A program made the translations under genes and the position numbers. This document shows positions 1-6,103 of a stretch of 7,817 bases of DNA, one piece after another. The notes beneath the pieces were generated by a model that made no database searches, had not been told where the DNA came from, and saw only the letters and a list, made by a program, of their open reading frames with translations. The stretch comes from Synechococcus sp. UW140. GTDB lineage: Bacteria > Cyanobacteriota > Cyanobacteriia > PCC-6307 > Cyanobiaceae. The stretch spans positions 1 through 7,817 of the forward strand of contig CAMDWF010000098.1 of NCBI GenBank assembly GCA_945878795.1, in the 5' to 3' direction. Every line of letters starts with the position of its first letter. The stretch's first letter is position 1.

Positions 1-273
1 ATTGTTAGTTTCCCAGACCCATCTTCCGAAAAGCTTTGATATCTCAAACTTGATCGTTTAATAGAATAATTACAGCACAGGAGCCAATGGATAACAAGTT
101 GCCAGATTGATATTGTTAGGGCGGAAAAGAAAGTCTTGGACTGAATTCATAAAATGGATAATACTATAATAACATGCTTTTACTCTTTCCCTGGCAGGTG
201 TGATGGCTAACATTTAAAAGAATAAATAGTCTCCGCTGGTGCAGGTCAGTGTGGCCGCCCTGATCTGGGGCGA
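1..273. other. AT-rich stretch without a supported gene
   Basis: No open frame of useful length on either strand, and no tRNA- or rRNA-like sequence. On the plus strand the first 36 bases could be the tail of a gene entering from the left (12 codons to a TGA at 37-39), but this cannot be tested. A seven-codon frame at 87-110 has a GGAG before its ATG but is too short to call. Promoter-like AT hexamers occur at 157-170 on the plus strand with no gene downstream in that direction. Confidence 0.5.
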
Positions 274-912
274 TCAAAGGCAACGAATCTCCTTAATGGT
301 TACGGATTGGGGCGAAGGGGGTGCGGGCATCAACTTGGTACTGATGTGGGCCACGGCTAGGTCCTGAAGGCTGGAGTTCCCTTGGTGATCGGCCAAGGTG
401 TCGATTTGGACTTTTCGGGTATATTCACGGGCCAGGATCGCATTGGCCTGGCTGGGGGGCAGGTTCCAACGCAGCGTCAGATTTTGCTCTTGGCCGGCCT
501 CAACCTTTGGCATCTTGGCCGTGGCCAGCATGGTTTGGCCTGTGGAGGGATTTACCAAGTGTGCGGAGACGGAGAGAAGATCGCAGTCGTCACGGGTAAG
601 TACTTTTACCGGCAAGCATGTCTGATCGGGTCGGCAGGAGGGACGATTCCAGAAGTACGAAGTGGTTTGGGGTTTCCAGGCGCTGGATTGCTTCCAGGCG
701 CGATACTGAGGGGGAAACCAGGTTTGCTGAGGGGAATGGACGCTGGTGAGTGCCGCATCGGCTGACGACTCCTGGCCCAGATGCGGAAAAGTAACAAAAA
801 CGATTAGTGCCGAGCCGACGAGGGCGGCTAGCTGGAAGGGGCCCCGTGGATTTATGGATAGCCCTCGGGAATGGTCCGACTTGGGACGTTGTTGATCAAT
901 CGCAAAAGCCAT
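274..912 (-). CDS. Unrecognised membrane-anchored extracytoplasmic protein with four cysteines
   Basis: I do not recognise this 212-residue protein and assign no function. A basic N-terminus (residues 1-24) is followed by one hydrophobic stretch at about 26-46, which suggests an N-terminal anchor or uncleaved signal with the remainder in the periplasm. Residues 50-90 are rich in Pro, Trp, Gln and Ser. Residues 93-175 alternate polar and hydrophobic positions as a beta-sandwich would. Cysteines lie at 93, 99, 110 and 211, all on the predicted outer side, so disulfides are possible. There is no lipobox. The ATG at 912 is preceded by a TATAAT-like element on the same strand but by no Shine-Dalgarno. 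The gene is divergent from ubiD and shares its AT-rich upstream region. The reading frame is intact and its membrane/secreted architecture makes sense, unlike the opposite-strand frames here. A lineage-specific picocyanobacterial hypothetical protein is the likeliest status. Confidence 0.72.
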   Translation of the reverse strand: MAFAIDQQRPKSDHSRGLSINPRGPFQLAALVGSALIVFVTFPHLGQESSADAALTSVHSPQQTWFPPQYRAWKQSSAWKPQTTSYFWNRPSCRPDQTCLPVKVLTRDDCDLLSVSAHLVNPSTGQTMLATAKMPKVEAGQEQNLTLRWNLPPSQANAILAREYTRKVQIDTLADHQGNSSLQDLAVAHISTKLMPAPPSPQSVTIKEIRCL

Positions 913-940
913 GGGAGGGAGATTTCTTCGCGATTTTTTT

Positions 941-946
941 ATTATA
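941..946 (-). promoter_or_regulatory. Candidate -10 element for the leftward gene at 274-912
   Basis: The minus strand reads TATAAT here, 28 bases upstream of the ATG at 912. That would place a transcript start about 20-25 bases before the start codon. The -35 region at the usual spacing (about 964-970) matches the TTGACA consensus poorly, so the call rests on the -10 alone in an AT-rich stretch. Confidence 0.35.
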
Positions 947-1052
947 TACCCCTTTTGGACGTTTCTAGAACGGAAGCCATCGTAAAGAAATCATACGATT
1001 AAAGCTACTGAAGGGTGTATCAAAAGCCACGTTATAAATGCTTTTACCAGGT

Positions 1053-1079
1053 GTAGCGCTAATAAGTCTCTATCGCTAC
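1053..1079. promoter_or_regulatory. Hyphenated inverted repeat GTAGCG-N15-CGCTAC upstream of ubiD
   Basis: Perfect six-base arms at 1053-1058 and 1074-1079 are separated by 15 bases and lie in the divergent spacer between the leftward orphan gene and ubiD. The arms could be half-sites for a dimeric regulator, or the stem of a leader RNA hairpin. The second arm is followed by a T-rich run (1080-1088). The Rrf2-family protein encoded directly after ubiD is one candidate binder, but nothing here proves that. A six-base inverted repeat can also arise by chance in a spacer of this size. Confidence 0.3.
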
Positions 1080-1186
1080 TTAGTTTTGGCCTTGGTCTTG
1101 GCTAAAGTGATTGAACTGTGGTCCCAAAGGCAGGCGCCATACGCCACAGTGATACCGCACCGAGAGTCTTCAGCGTGTCTGGAGTG

Positions 1187-2743
1187 ATGGCCCGGCAGGG
1201 CCGCGACCTGCGGGGATTTCTGCAGTTGCTTGATCGGCGCGGCCAATTGCGACGCATTACGGCGCCGGTTGATCCAGATCTTGAACTGGCAGCGATCGCC
1301 GACCGGGTTCTGGCCCTGGGGGGGCCGGCCCTGATCTTTGAGAACGTCCGCGGCTCATCCATGCCAGTGGCCGTCAACCTGCTTGGCACCGTGGAGCGGG
1401 TGCTGTGGTCGATGGGCATGGAGCGACCGGAAGAACTTGAGGCCCTAGGCGAGCGCCTGGCCTTGCTCCAGCAACCTCGCCCCCCCAAGGGCTTGGCCGA
1501 TCTGAAGCGCTATGGCGGCCTGCTCTGGGACCTGGCCCGGGCTCGGCCGGACCGGGACCTGACGCCCCCTTGCCGCCAGGTGGTCCTGCAAGGCGACCAG
1601 GTGAATCTGCTCAGCCTGCCCCTGCTGCGGCCTTGGCCGGGGGACGCCGGCGGGGTGATCACCCTGGGCCTGGTGATCACCAAGGACCCCGAAACCGGCA
1701 CCCCCAATGTGGGTGTCTACCGCCTGCAACGGCAGTCGATCAACACCATGACGGTGCATTGGCTGAGCGTGCGGGGAGGGGCGCGCCACCTGCGCAAGGC
1801 GGCGGCCTTGGGCAAGCCCCTGGAAATCGCCATTGCCCTTGGGGTCCATCCCCTGTTGCTGATGGCCGCCGCCACGCCGATCCCGGTGCAGCTGAGTGAA
1901 TGGCTTTTTGCCGGGCTGTATGGCGGCGAGGGAGTGCGGCTGGCCCCTTGCAAAACCCTGGACCTGGAGGTGCCATCCCACAGTGAATTGGTGCTTGAGG
2001 GCACGATTAATCCGGGGGAGGAGTTGCCGGACGGCCCTTTCGGCGACCACATGGGTTTTTACGGCGGCGTTGAGGCCTCTCCCCTGGTGCGGTTCCACTG
2101 CGTGACCCACCGCCGCGACCCGATCCTGCTGACCACCTTCAGCGGTCGGCCCCCCAAGGAGGAGGCGATGTTGGCCATCGCCCTGAACCGCCTCTATACG
2201 CCGATCTTGCGGCAACAGATCCCTGAGATTGTCGATTTCTTTTTGCCGATGGAGGCCCTCAGCTATAAATTGGCGATTTTGAGTATTGATAAGGCCTATC
2301 CGGGCCAGGCCCGCCGGGCGGCCATGGCCTTCTGGAGTGCCCTGCCCCAGTTCACCTACACCAAGTTTGTGGTGGTAGTTGATCAATCCATCAACATCCG
2401 CGATCCCCGCCAGGTGGTCTGGGCCCTTAGTTCCCTTGTCGATCCCCAGCGGGACCTGTTCGTTTTGGAGGACACCCCCTTTGACAGTCTTGATTTCGCC
2501 AGTGAGCGTCTTGGCCTGGGTGGCCGGTTGGCCATCGACGCCACCACCAAGGTGGGTCCTGAGAAACGCCATGACTGGGGCCAACCCCTGAGCCGCGATG
2601 CTGCCATCGAGGCGCGGGTGGACCAGCGCTGGGCGGAACTGGGCCTGGCGGATCTGGGGGGCCACGAACCCGATCCGGCCCTGTTCGGCTACACCCTGGA
2701 GCACGTGCTGGAGCGGTTGACCCTGGGGCGCCGGCCGCTCTGA
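1187..2743 (+). CDS. ubiD: UbiD-family decarboxylase, probable 4-hydroxy-3-solanesylbenzoate decarboxylase (plastoquinone synthesis)
   Basis: This is a UbiD-family enzyme, which uses prenylated FMN made by UbiX. In cyanobacteria UbiD removes the carboxyl group from prenylated 4-hydroxybenzoate on the way to plastoquinone. Counting from the ATG at 1187 (518 residues), the N-terminal domain begins with DLRGFLQLL and contains an ENVRG-type motif. The cofactor region has NVGVYRLQ with Asn174 and Arg179, spaced as in the family's cofactor and catalytic residues. A SELVLEG motif supplies Glu267 and Glu271, followed by PDGPFGDHMGFY. The length fits the family, about 500 residues. The frame stays open to a GTG at 1118, but those 23 extra residues do not look conserved. 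ATG 1187, or GTG 1184 next to it, puts the start just before the conserved N-terminus. The stop overlaps the following Rrf2 gene by one base, so coupled translation is likely. Substrate is inferred from family and host. Confidence 0.93.
   Translation: MARQGRDLRGFLQLLDRRGQLRRITAPVDPDLELAAIADRVLALGGPALIFENVRGSSMPVAVNLLGTVERVLWSMGMERPEELEALGERLALLQQPRPPKGLADLKRYGGLLWDLARARPDRDLTPPCRQVVLQGDQVNLLSLPLLRPWPGDAGGVITLGLVITKDPETGTPNVGVYRLQRQSINTMTVHWLSVRGGARHLRKAAALGKPLEIAIALGVHPLLLMAAATPIPVQLSEWLFAGLYGGEGVRLAPCKTLDLEVPSHSELVLEGTINPGEELPDGPFGDHMGFYGGVEASPLVRFHCVTHRRDPILLTTFSGRPPKEEAMLAIALNRLYTPILRQQIPEIVDFFLPMEALSYKLAILSIDKAYPGQARRAAMAFWSALPQFTYTKFVVVVDQSINIRDPRQVVWALSSLVDPQRDLFVLEDTPFDSLDFASERLGLGGRLAIDATTKVGPEKRHDWGQPLSRDAAIEARVDQRWAELGLADLGGHEPDPALFGYTLEHVLERLTLGRRPL
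1292..1299. repeat. HIP1 octamer GCGATCGC
   Basis: One copy of the octameric palindrome GCGATCGC, known to be overrepresented in many cyanobacterial genomes, lies inside ubiD. It supports a cyanobacterial origin. No other full copy was noticed in the window, so HIP1 density is low here. Confidence 0.6.
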
Positions 2744-3210
2744 TGGCCAGCGCCCACCCCTCCCCCCTGCTGGGCCGCCAAGTGGTGCATGCCCTCAAGG
2801 CCCTGCTGGAGCTGGCGGACGACTGCCCCCCCCGTTGGCGATCGGTCAACGACCTGGCCGCCTGTCAGGCGCTGCCGGCCCCCATGTTGGAGCAGTTGCT
2901 GCTGCGTTTGAGGCGATCGGGGCTGCTGGAGGCCCGTCGCGGCAGGGTGGGGGGCTATCGCCTGGCCCGAGGGGCTCCCCTCATTTCCTTGGCCGAAGTG
3001 GTGGGGGCTTTGGAGCGCCAGCAAGGGGCGGTCGATCGGCGCGAGCCCGCCAGCGCCACGGCGGCCGATCGGGTGGCCCAGCTGTTGGAGCGTCGCCTGA
3101 GGGCGGCCCTGGAGCGGGAGCTTGGCCAATGCAGCCTGGCCGATCTCCGCTACGACCTGCGCAGCGCCCAGGCGGTGCTTAGTCCTACGGGCGGCATGCT
3201 GCTGGGCTGA
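2743..3210 (+). CDS. Rrf2-family winged-helix transcriptional regulator without the usual cluster cysteines
   Basis: This 155-residue protein has the Rrf2 family layout. The opening helix ends in ALKALLELA (residues 17-25). A helix-turn-helix lies at about 34-62, a wing at about 63-76 with the family signature GRVGGYRLA, and a dimerisation helix follows from about 107. Rrf2 proteins such as IscR and NsrR often bind an Fe-S cluster through three cysteines in the loop after the wing. Here the cysteines are at 28, 41 and 130 and none lies in that loop (about 90-108), so a classical cluster looks unlikely. The ATG overlaps the ubiD stop as TGATG, implying one transcript and coupled translation. 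It may regulate ubiD or sense quinone or redox state, which is inference only. A Rrf2-type protein has been linked to psaAB expression in Synechocystis, so a photosynthesis-related target elsewhere is equally possible. Confidence 0.82.
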   Translation: MASAHPSPLLGRQVVHALKALLELADDCPPRWRSVNDLAACQALPAPMLEQLLLRLRRSGLLEARRGRVGGYRLARGAPLISLAEVVGALERQQGAVDRREPASATAADRVAQLLERRLRAALERELGQCSLADLRYDLRSAQAVLSPTGGMLLG

Positions 3211-3221
3211 AAAACCTTAAT

Positions 3222-3255
3222 AAATTTGCACCTTTATCAATAAAGTGAAATTTTT
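3222..3255 (+). terminator. Possible weak terminator hairpin after the ubiD-rrf2 pair
   Basis: Eleven to 31 bases past the Rrf2 stop, AAATTT, CAC and TTTA (3222-3236, with single-base bulges at 3228 and 3232) pair with TAAA, GTG and AAATTT (3241-3253) around a four-base loop TCAA. The right arm ends in a run of five T (3251-3255). The stem is AU-rich and weak, so termination would be partial at best. Confidence 0.35.
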
Positions 3256-3293
3256 CATGAGTTTCGCCAGATTTGCTGGTAGCGTTATCATGA
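3255..3293. promoter_or_regulatory. Nested inverted repeats upstream of the Nif11-domain gene
   Basis: The palindrome TCATGA occurs at 3255-3260 and again at 3288-3293. Between them CCAG (3267-3270) pairs with CTGG (3276-3279) around a five-base loop. The nested symmetry sits 14 bases before the Nif11 ATG and could be an operator or a 5' RNA structure. Arms this short may also be chance. Confidence 0.22.
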
Positions 3294-3306
3294 TTTATTA
3301 ACTATA

Positions 3307-3735
3307 ATGAAAGAGGAACTTTTTTCATTTTTAAATGAACTTTCCGCTGATGTAGATCTTCAGCAAACCTTACGTGAAACTACCTCAGTTCAGGGTTTGG
3401 TGGAGGTCGGTTCAAGCAGGGGGTATAGTTTTACTGAGCCTGATCTAATCAGTCACTTCGCTGAAACACTGATCCGTCCCAATGATGACCTAGCTACTTT
3501 TTTAAAAAATCTTTCAGAAGACAAAGAACTTCAAGATAGACTCCGACCTATCACTACCGCAGAAGGTGTTGTTGCAGTTGCTTCTCAGATAGGATATCAT
3601 TTTAGTGCGTCTGAATTGATCAGGCATTTTGCCGAAACTTTGCTCCATGCCGATGATGCCCAGACCGTGATTCTCTTTGATGCCCTTGGTTGGCACTTTG
3701 GTTCGCTGCTTTGGGCCCTCAAGCTCACCACCTGA
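3307..3735 (+). CDS. Protein of two tandem Nif11 domains with a hydrophobic C-terminal tail
   Basis: This 142-residue protein holds two direct copies of a Nif11-type domain (residues 8-60 and 65-117, pitch 57). They are identical at about half their positions and share FL..LS.D..LQ..LR, a GY.F turn and the ending HFAETL. Nif11 domains occur as small proteins near nitrogen-fixation genes and as leader peptides of RiPP precursors in picocyanobacteria. This protein has no cysteine and no double-glycine cleavage site, so it is not an ordinary prochlorosin-type lanthipeptide precursor. The tail (118-142) is hydrophobic and aromatic, with two Trp. No LanM-, radical SAM- or peptidase-transporter-type gene is nearby. 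The gene is AT-richer than its neighbours: sampled codons in the domains give 73 G+C of 180, against 47 of 60 in aroA. No Shine-Dalgarno is seen. Function unknown; the domain call is firm. Confidence 0.85.
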   Translation: MKEELFSFLNELSADVDLQQTLRETTSVQGLVEVGSSRGYSFTEPDLISHFAETLIRPNDDLATFLKNLSEDKELQDRLRPITTAEGVVAVASQIGYHFSASELIRHFAETLLHADDAQTVILFDALGWHFGSLLWALKLTT

Positions 3736-3823
3736 TTTCTATAGTTGACGGCAATGGATATTAATTAACCATCGCGCCGAGCCCTGGCTCCATAGGATCC
3801 AGTTGCTCCCTGCCCTTGCCTGC

Positions 3824-5164
3824 GTGACTGCTAGCCCGACCCTGCCGACTGCCGCTGGCACCAATTGGCTGGAGCTGCCGGCGGGTGGCTGTTTGCAGGG
3901 ACGGGTCCGGGTACCTGGGGATAAATCGATTTCTCATCGCGCCCTGCTGTTTGGGGCCATTGCCGAGGGTGAAACCCTCATTGAAGGTCTGCTGCCCGCC
4001 GAGGATCCCCTCAGCACCGCCGCCTGCCTGCGGGCCATGGGGGTGGAGGTGGGCCCGATTGTGGCGGGTCAACCGGTGCGGGTCCAAGGGGTGGGACTCG
4101 ACGGCCTGCAGGAACCGGAAACGGTGCTGGATTGCGGTAATTCCGGTACCACCATGCGCTTGCTGCTGGGCCTGGTGGCCGGCCGGGCTGGCCGCCATTT
4201 TGTGATCAGCGGCGACAGCTCCTTGCGGCGCCGACCCATGGGCCGGGTGGCCCTGCCCCTGGCCCAGATGGGGGCCCGGATCCACGGGCGCCAGGGGGGC
4301 AACCTGGCGCCCCTGGCGGTGCAGGGCCAGGCCCTGGCGGGGGCCACGGTGCGTACGCCGGTGGCCTCGGCCCAGGTCAAAAGTGCCCTGCTGCTCGCCG
4401 CCCTGACGGCCGACGGCCCCACCACCGTGATCGAACCGGCCCTTTCCCGCGACCACAGCGAACGCATGTTGCGGGCCTTTGGGGCCGATCTTGAGGTGAT
4501 CGGGCCCGCTGGCACCGAGGTGAGGGTCCGTCCGGGTGCGGTGTTGCGGGGCCAGTCGGTGGTGGTGCCGGGGGACATCAGTTCGGCCGCTTTTTGGCTG
4601 GTAGCCGCCGCCATCACCCCCGGATCCGAATTGACGATCGAGAACGTCGGTCTCAACCCCAGCCGCACCGGCATCCTGGAGGTGCTTGAGGCGATGGGGG
4701 CCCGGGTCAGCCTGGAGAACAGCCGCGATGTGGCCGGTGAACCCGTTGCTGACCTTGTGGTCCAGCACAGTCCCTTGCAGGCCTTCAACATTGATGAGGC
4801 GTTGATCCCCCGCCTGGTGGATGAGATTCCTGTCCTGGCGGTGGCCGCCTGTTGCGCCGAGGGCGTCAGCCGCATCCGTGGCGCCGCCGAGCTGAGGGTG
4901 AAGGAAACGGACCGGCTGGCGGTGATGGCGCGCCAGCTCAGGGCCCTGGGGGCCAGGATCGAAGAGCACCCTGATGGCCTCACCATCACCGGCCCCACCC
5001 GCCTGCGGGGGACCGACACCGACAGCGAAACCGACCACCGGGTGGCCATGAGCCTGGCGGTGGCCGCATTGGTGGCCCAGGGGCCCAGCCGCCTGGCCCG
5101 GCCCGAGGCGGCGGCCGTGTCCTATCCCGAGTTCTGGCAGGACCTGGCGCGGCTGCACCATTGA
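3824..5164 (+). CDS. aroA: 3-phosphoshikimate 1-carboxyvinyltransferase (EPSP synthase)
   Basis: EPSP synthase joins shikimate 3-phosphate to phosphoenolpyruvate, the sixth step of the shikimate pathway to chorismate, in the cytosol. Counting from GTG 3824 (446 residues, normal length), the family motifs appear in order: GDKSISHR (32-39), GNSGTTMR (105-112), RRRPMGR (135-141), SAQVK (182-186), RDHSE (209-213), LVDEIP (331-336), ELRVKETDR (356-364) and TDHR (403-406). GDKS, SAQxK and RDHSE are class II features, the form seen in Bacillus and other cyanobacteria. The class II NxTR motif reads NPSR here (278-281). The start is uncertain. TTG 3803 has an AGGA five bases upstream and would add seven residues. 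GTG 3824 gives VTASPT, closer to where relatives seem to begin. The stop overlaps the next gene by four bases, so translation is probably coupled. The product feeds aromatic amino acids, folate and plastoquinone. Confidence 0.97.
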   Translation: MTASPTLPTAAGTNWLELPAGGCLQGRVRVPGDKSISHRALLFGAIAEGETLIEGLLPAEDPLSTAACLRAMGVEVGPIVAGQPVRVQGVGLDGLQEPETVLDCGNSGTTMRLLLGLVAGRAGRHFVISGDSSLRRRPMGRVALPLAQMGARIHGRQGGNLAPLAVQGQALAGATVRTPVASAQVKSALLLAALTADGPTTVIEPALSRDHSERMLRAFGADLEVIGPAGTEVRVRPGAVLRGQSVVVPGDISSAAFWLVAAAITPGSELTIENVGLNPSRTGILEVLEAMGARVSLENSRDVAGEPVADLVVQHSPLQAFNIDEALIPRLVDEIPVLAVAACCAEGVSRIRGAAELRVKETDRLAVMARQLRALGARIEEHPDGLTITGPTRLRGTDTDSETDHRVAMSLAVAALVAQGPSRLARPEAAAVSYPEFWQDLARLHH

Positions 5165-6078
5165 CCTGGCCTTTGGACCCGGGGGATGGGCCGGCGGAGC
5201 TGACGCCCCGTAGCGGGGCCGACGGCAGCTTCAGCCTCTGGAGTGGCGCCTTCGGCGAGGGATTCCACAGCGCCACCGGTGCCCTCAGCGAGGCCCAGCA
5301 GAAATTCGTGCGACCCAGCCAACTCGAGCGTTGGCGGCCCGGCCAGGAGCTGGTGGTGGTGGAAGTGGCCGTTGGCACCGGCACCAATACCGCCGCCTTA
5401 CTCCAGGCCGCCGCAGACTTGGGATTGCCTTTGCAGTGGTGGGGCCTGGAGCAGGATCGCCAACCCCTGGCCCTGGCCCTGGCGTCGGAGCGCTTCCGCA
5501 GCCAGTGGACTGGCGCCACCTTGAGCCGTCTTGAAGCCCTGGGCCGCGGAGAGCGGCTGCTTTGGGGCGACGCGCGCCAGACCGTCAGCCGCTTGCCCGC
5601 CGCCCTGCAAGGGGGCTGCGATCTGGTGTGGCTGGATGCCTTTTCACCGCGCCGCTGCCCCCAGCTTTGGAGCCTCGAATTTTTGGCCCAGCTGGCGGCG
5701 CTGCTCAAGCCGCAGGGAAGACTGATCACATACAGCAGTGCTGCCGCCGTGCGGGCGGCCCTAGGGGCAGCGGGTTTGCAGTTGGCCAGCATCGCCGCCA
5801 GCGCCTCGGAGCAATGGAGCAGCGGCACGGTGGGTTCGCCAAGGCCGTTGGGCGATTGCTTTCCCCTGCGCTGCCTCACCGCCATGGAAGCGGACCACCT
5901 GTTCTGCTCCGCCGCCGAGCCCTACCGGGATCCCACGGGCCAGGCCAGCGCTGCCACCCTGCTGGCGGAACGCCAGCTACGCCAAAGCCAAAGCAACGCC
6001 ATAAGTGGCAGTGCCTGGCGGCGCCGTTGGGGTGTGGCTTCAGGGTTCTGCCAGCAAAGCGGCCTGCCGATTGAGTAA
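5161..6078 (+). CDS. Stand-alone MnmC2-type tRNA methyltransferase (DUF752 family)
   Basis: This 305-residue protein matches the methyltransferase half of bifunctional MnmC, which turns 5-aminomethyl-2-thiouridine at tRNA wobble position 34 into the methylaminomethyl form using SAM. The N-terminus has the family segment DGSFSLWSGAFGEGFHS (21-37). The SAM loop VEVAVGTGTNT spans 67-77, with acidic residues Glu97 and Asp99 after the next strand and Asp137 beyond. The catalytic-region motif DLVWLDAFSPRRCPQLW spans 154-170, and PYRDP (254-258) opens the typical C-terminal segment. The FAD-dependent oxidase half is absent, as in the Aquifex DUF752 protein, which acts without it. The only start that fits is TTG 5161, overlapping the aroA stop as TTGA; TTG 5173 is a less likely alternative. 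Rare start plus overlap suggests low-level coupled translation. It could also modify another tRNA uridine intermediate. Confidence 0.85.
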   Translation: MTWPLDPGDGPAELTPRSGADGSFSLWSGAFGEGFHSATGALSEAQQKFVRPSQLERWRPGQELVVVEVAVGTGTNTAALLQAAADLGLPLQWWGLEQDRQPLALALASERFRSQWTGATLSRLEALGRGERLLWGDARQTVSRLPAALQGGCDLVWLDAFSPRRCPQLWSLEFLAQLAALLKPQGRLITYSSAAAVRAALGAAGLQLASIAASASEQWSSGTVGSPRPLGDCFPLRCLTAMEADHLFCSAAEPYRDPTGQASAATLLAERQLRQSQSNAISGSAWRRRWGVASGFCQQSGLPIE

Positions 6079-6103
6079 AAAGCGTAGTTTAACTAATAAT
6101 CAA

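Noticed and set aside
87..110. Seven-codon frame with a GGAG before its ATG
   Set aside because: Too short to distinguish from chance, and no downstream gene for it to act on as a leader peptide.
136..170. Plus-strand promoter-like hexamers (TTGGAC, GATAAT, TATAAT)
   Set aside because: AT-rich context, spacing to the best -10 is off, and no plus-strand gene or clear RNA follows.
256..272. Hairpin CGCCC-N7-GGGCG just after the stop of the leftward orphan gene
   Set aside because: The stem is only five base pairs and no T-tract follows on the minus strand, so I do not call a terminator.
382..765. A 127-codon plus-strand frame opposite the orphan gene at 274-912
   Set aside because: Gly-rich translation without structure. 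The minus-strand frame has an N-terminal anchor, patterned cysteines and a promoter-like element, so it is the better gene.
1445..2704. A 419-codon open frame on the minus strand inside ubiD
   Set aside because: Same artefact of GC-rich codon bias; low-complexity Gln/Gly/His-rich translation opposite a clear UbiD.
3303..3308. Perfect TATAAT next to the Nif11 start
   Set aside because: It overlaps the ATG at 3307, so transcription from it would begin inside the gene. It is not the promoter for the full-length protein.
3307..3735. Nif11 protein as a classical lanthipeptide precursor
   Set aside because: No cysteine anywhere, no double-glycine cleavage site and no LanM-like enzyme in the window.
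3745..3750. TTGACG as a -35 element for aroA
   Set aside because: No -10-like hexamer at 16-18 bases downstream; the AT-rich TATTAAT at 3759 is only eight bases away.
3761..5161. A 466-codon open frame on the minus strand covering all of aroA
   Set aside because: It is an antisense shadow of GC-rich aroA: its translation is rich in Gly, His, Gln and Arg, has no recognisable domain, and every aroA motif is on the plus strand.
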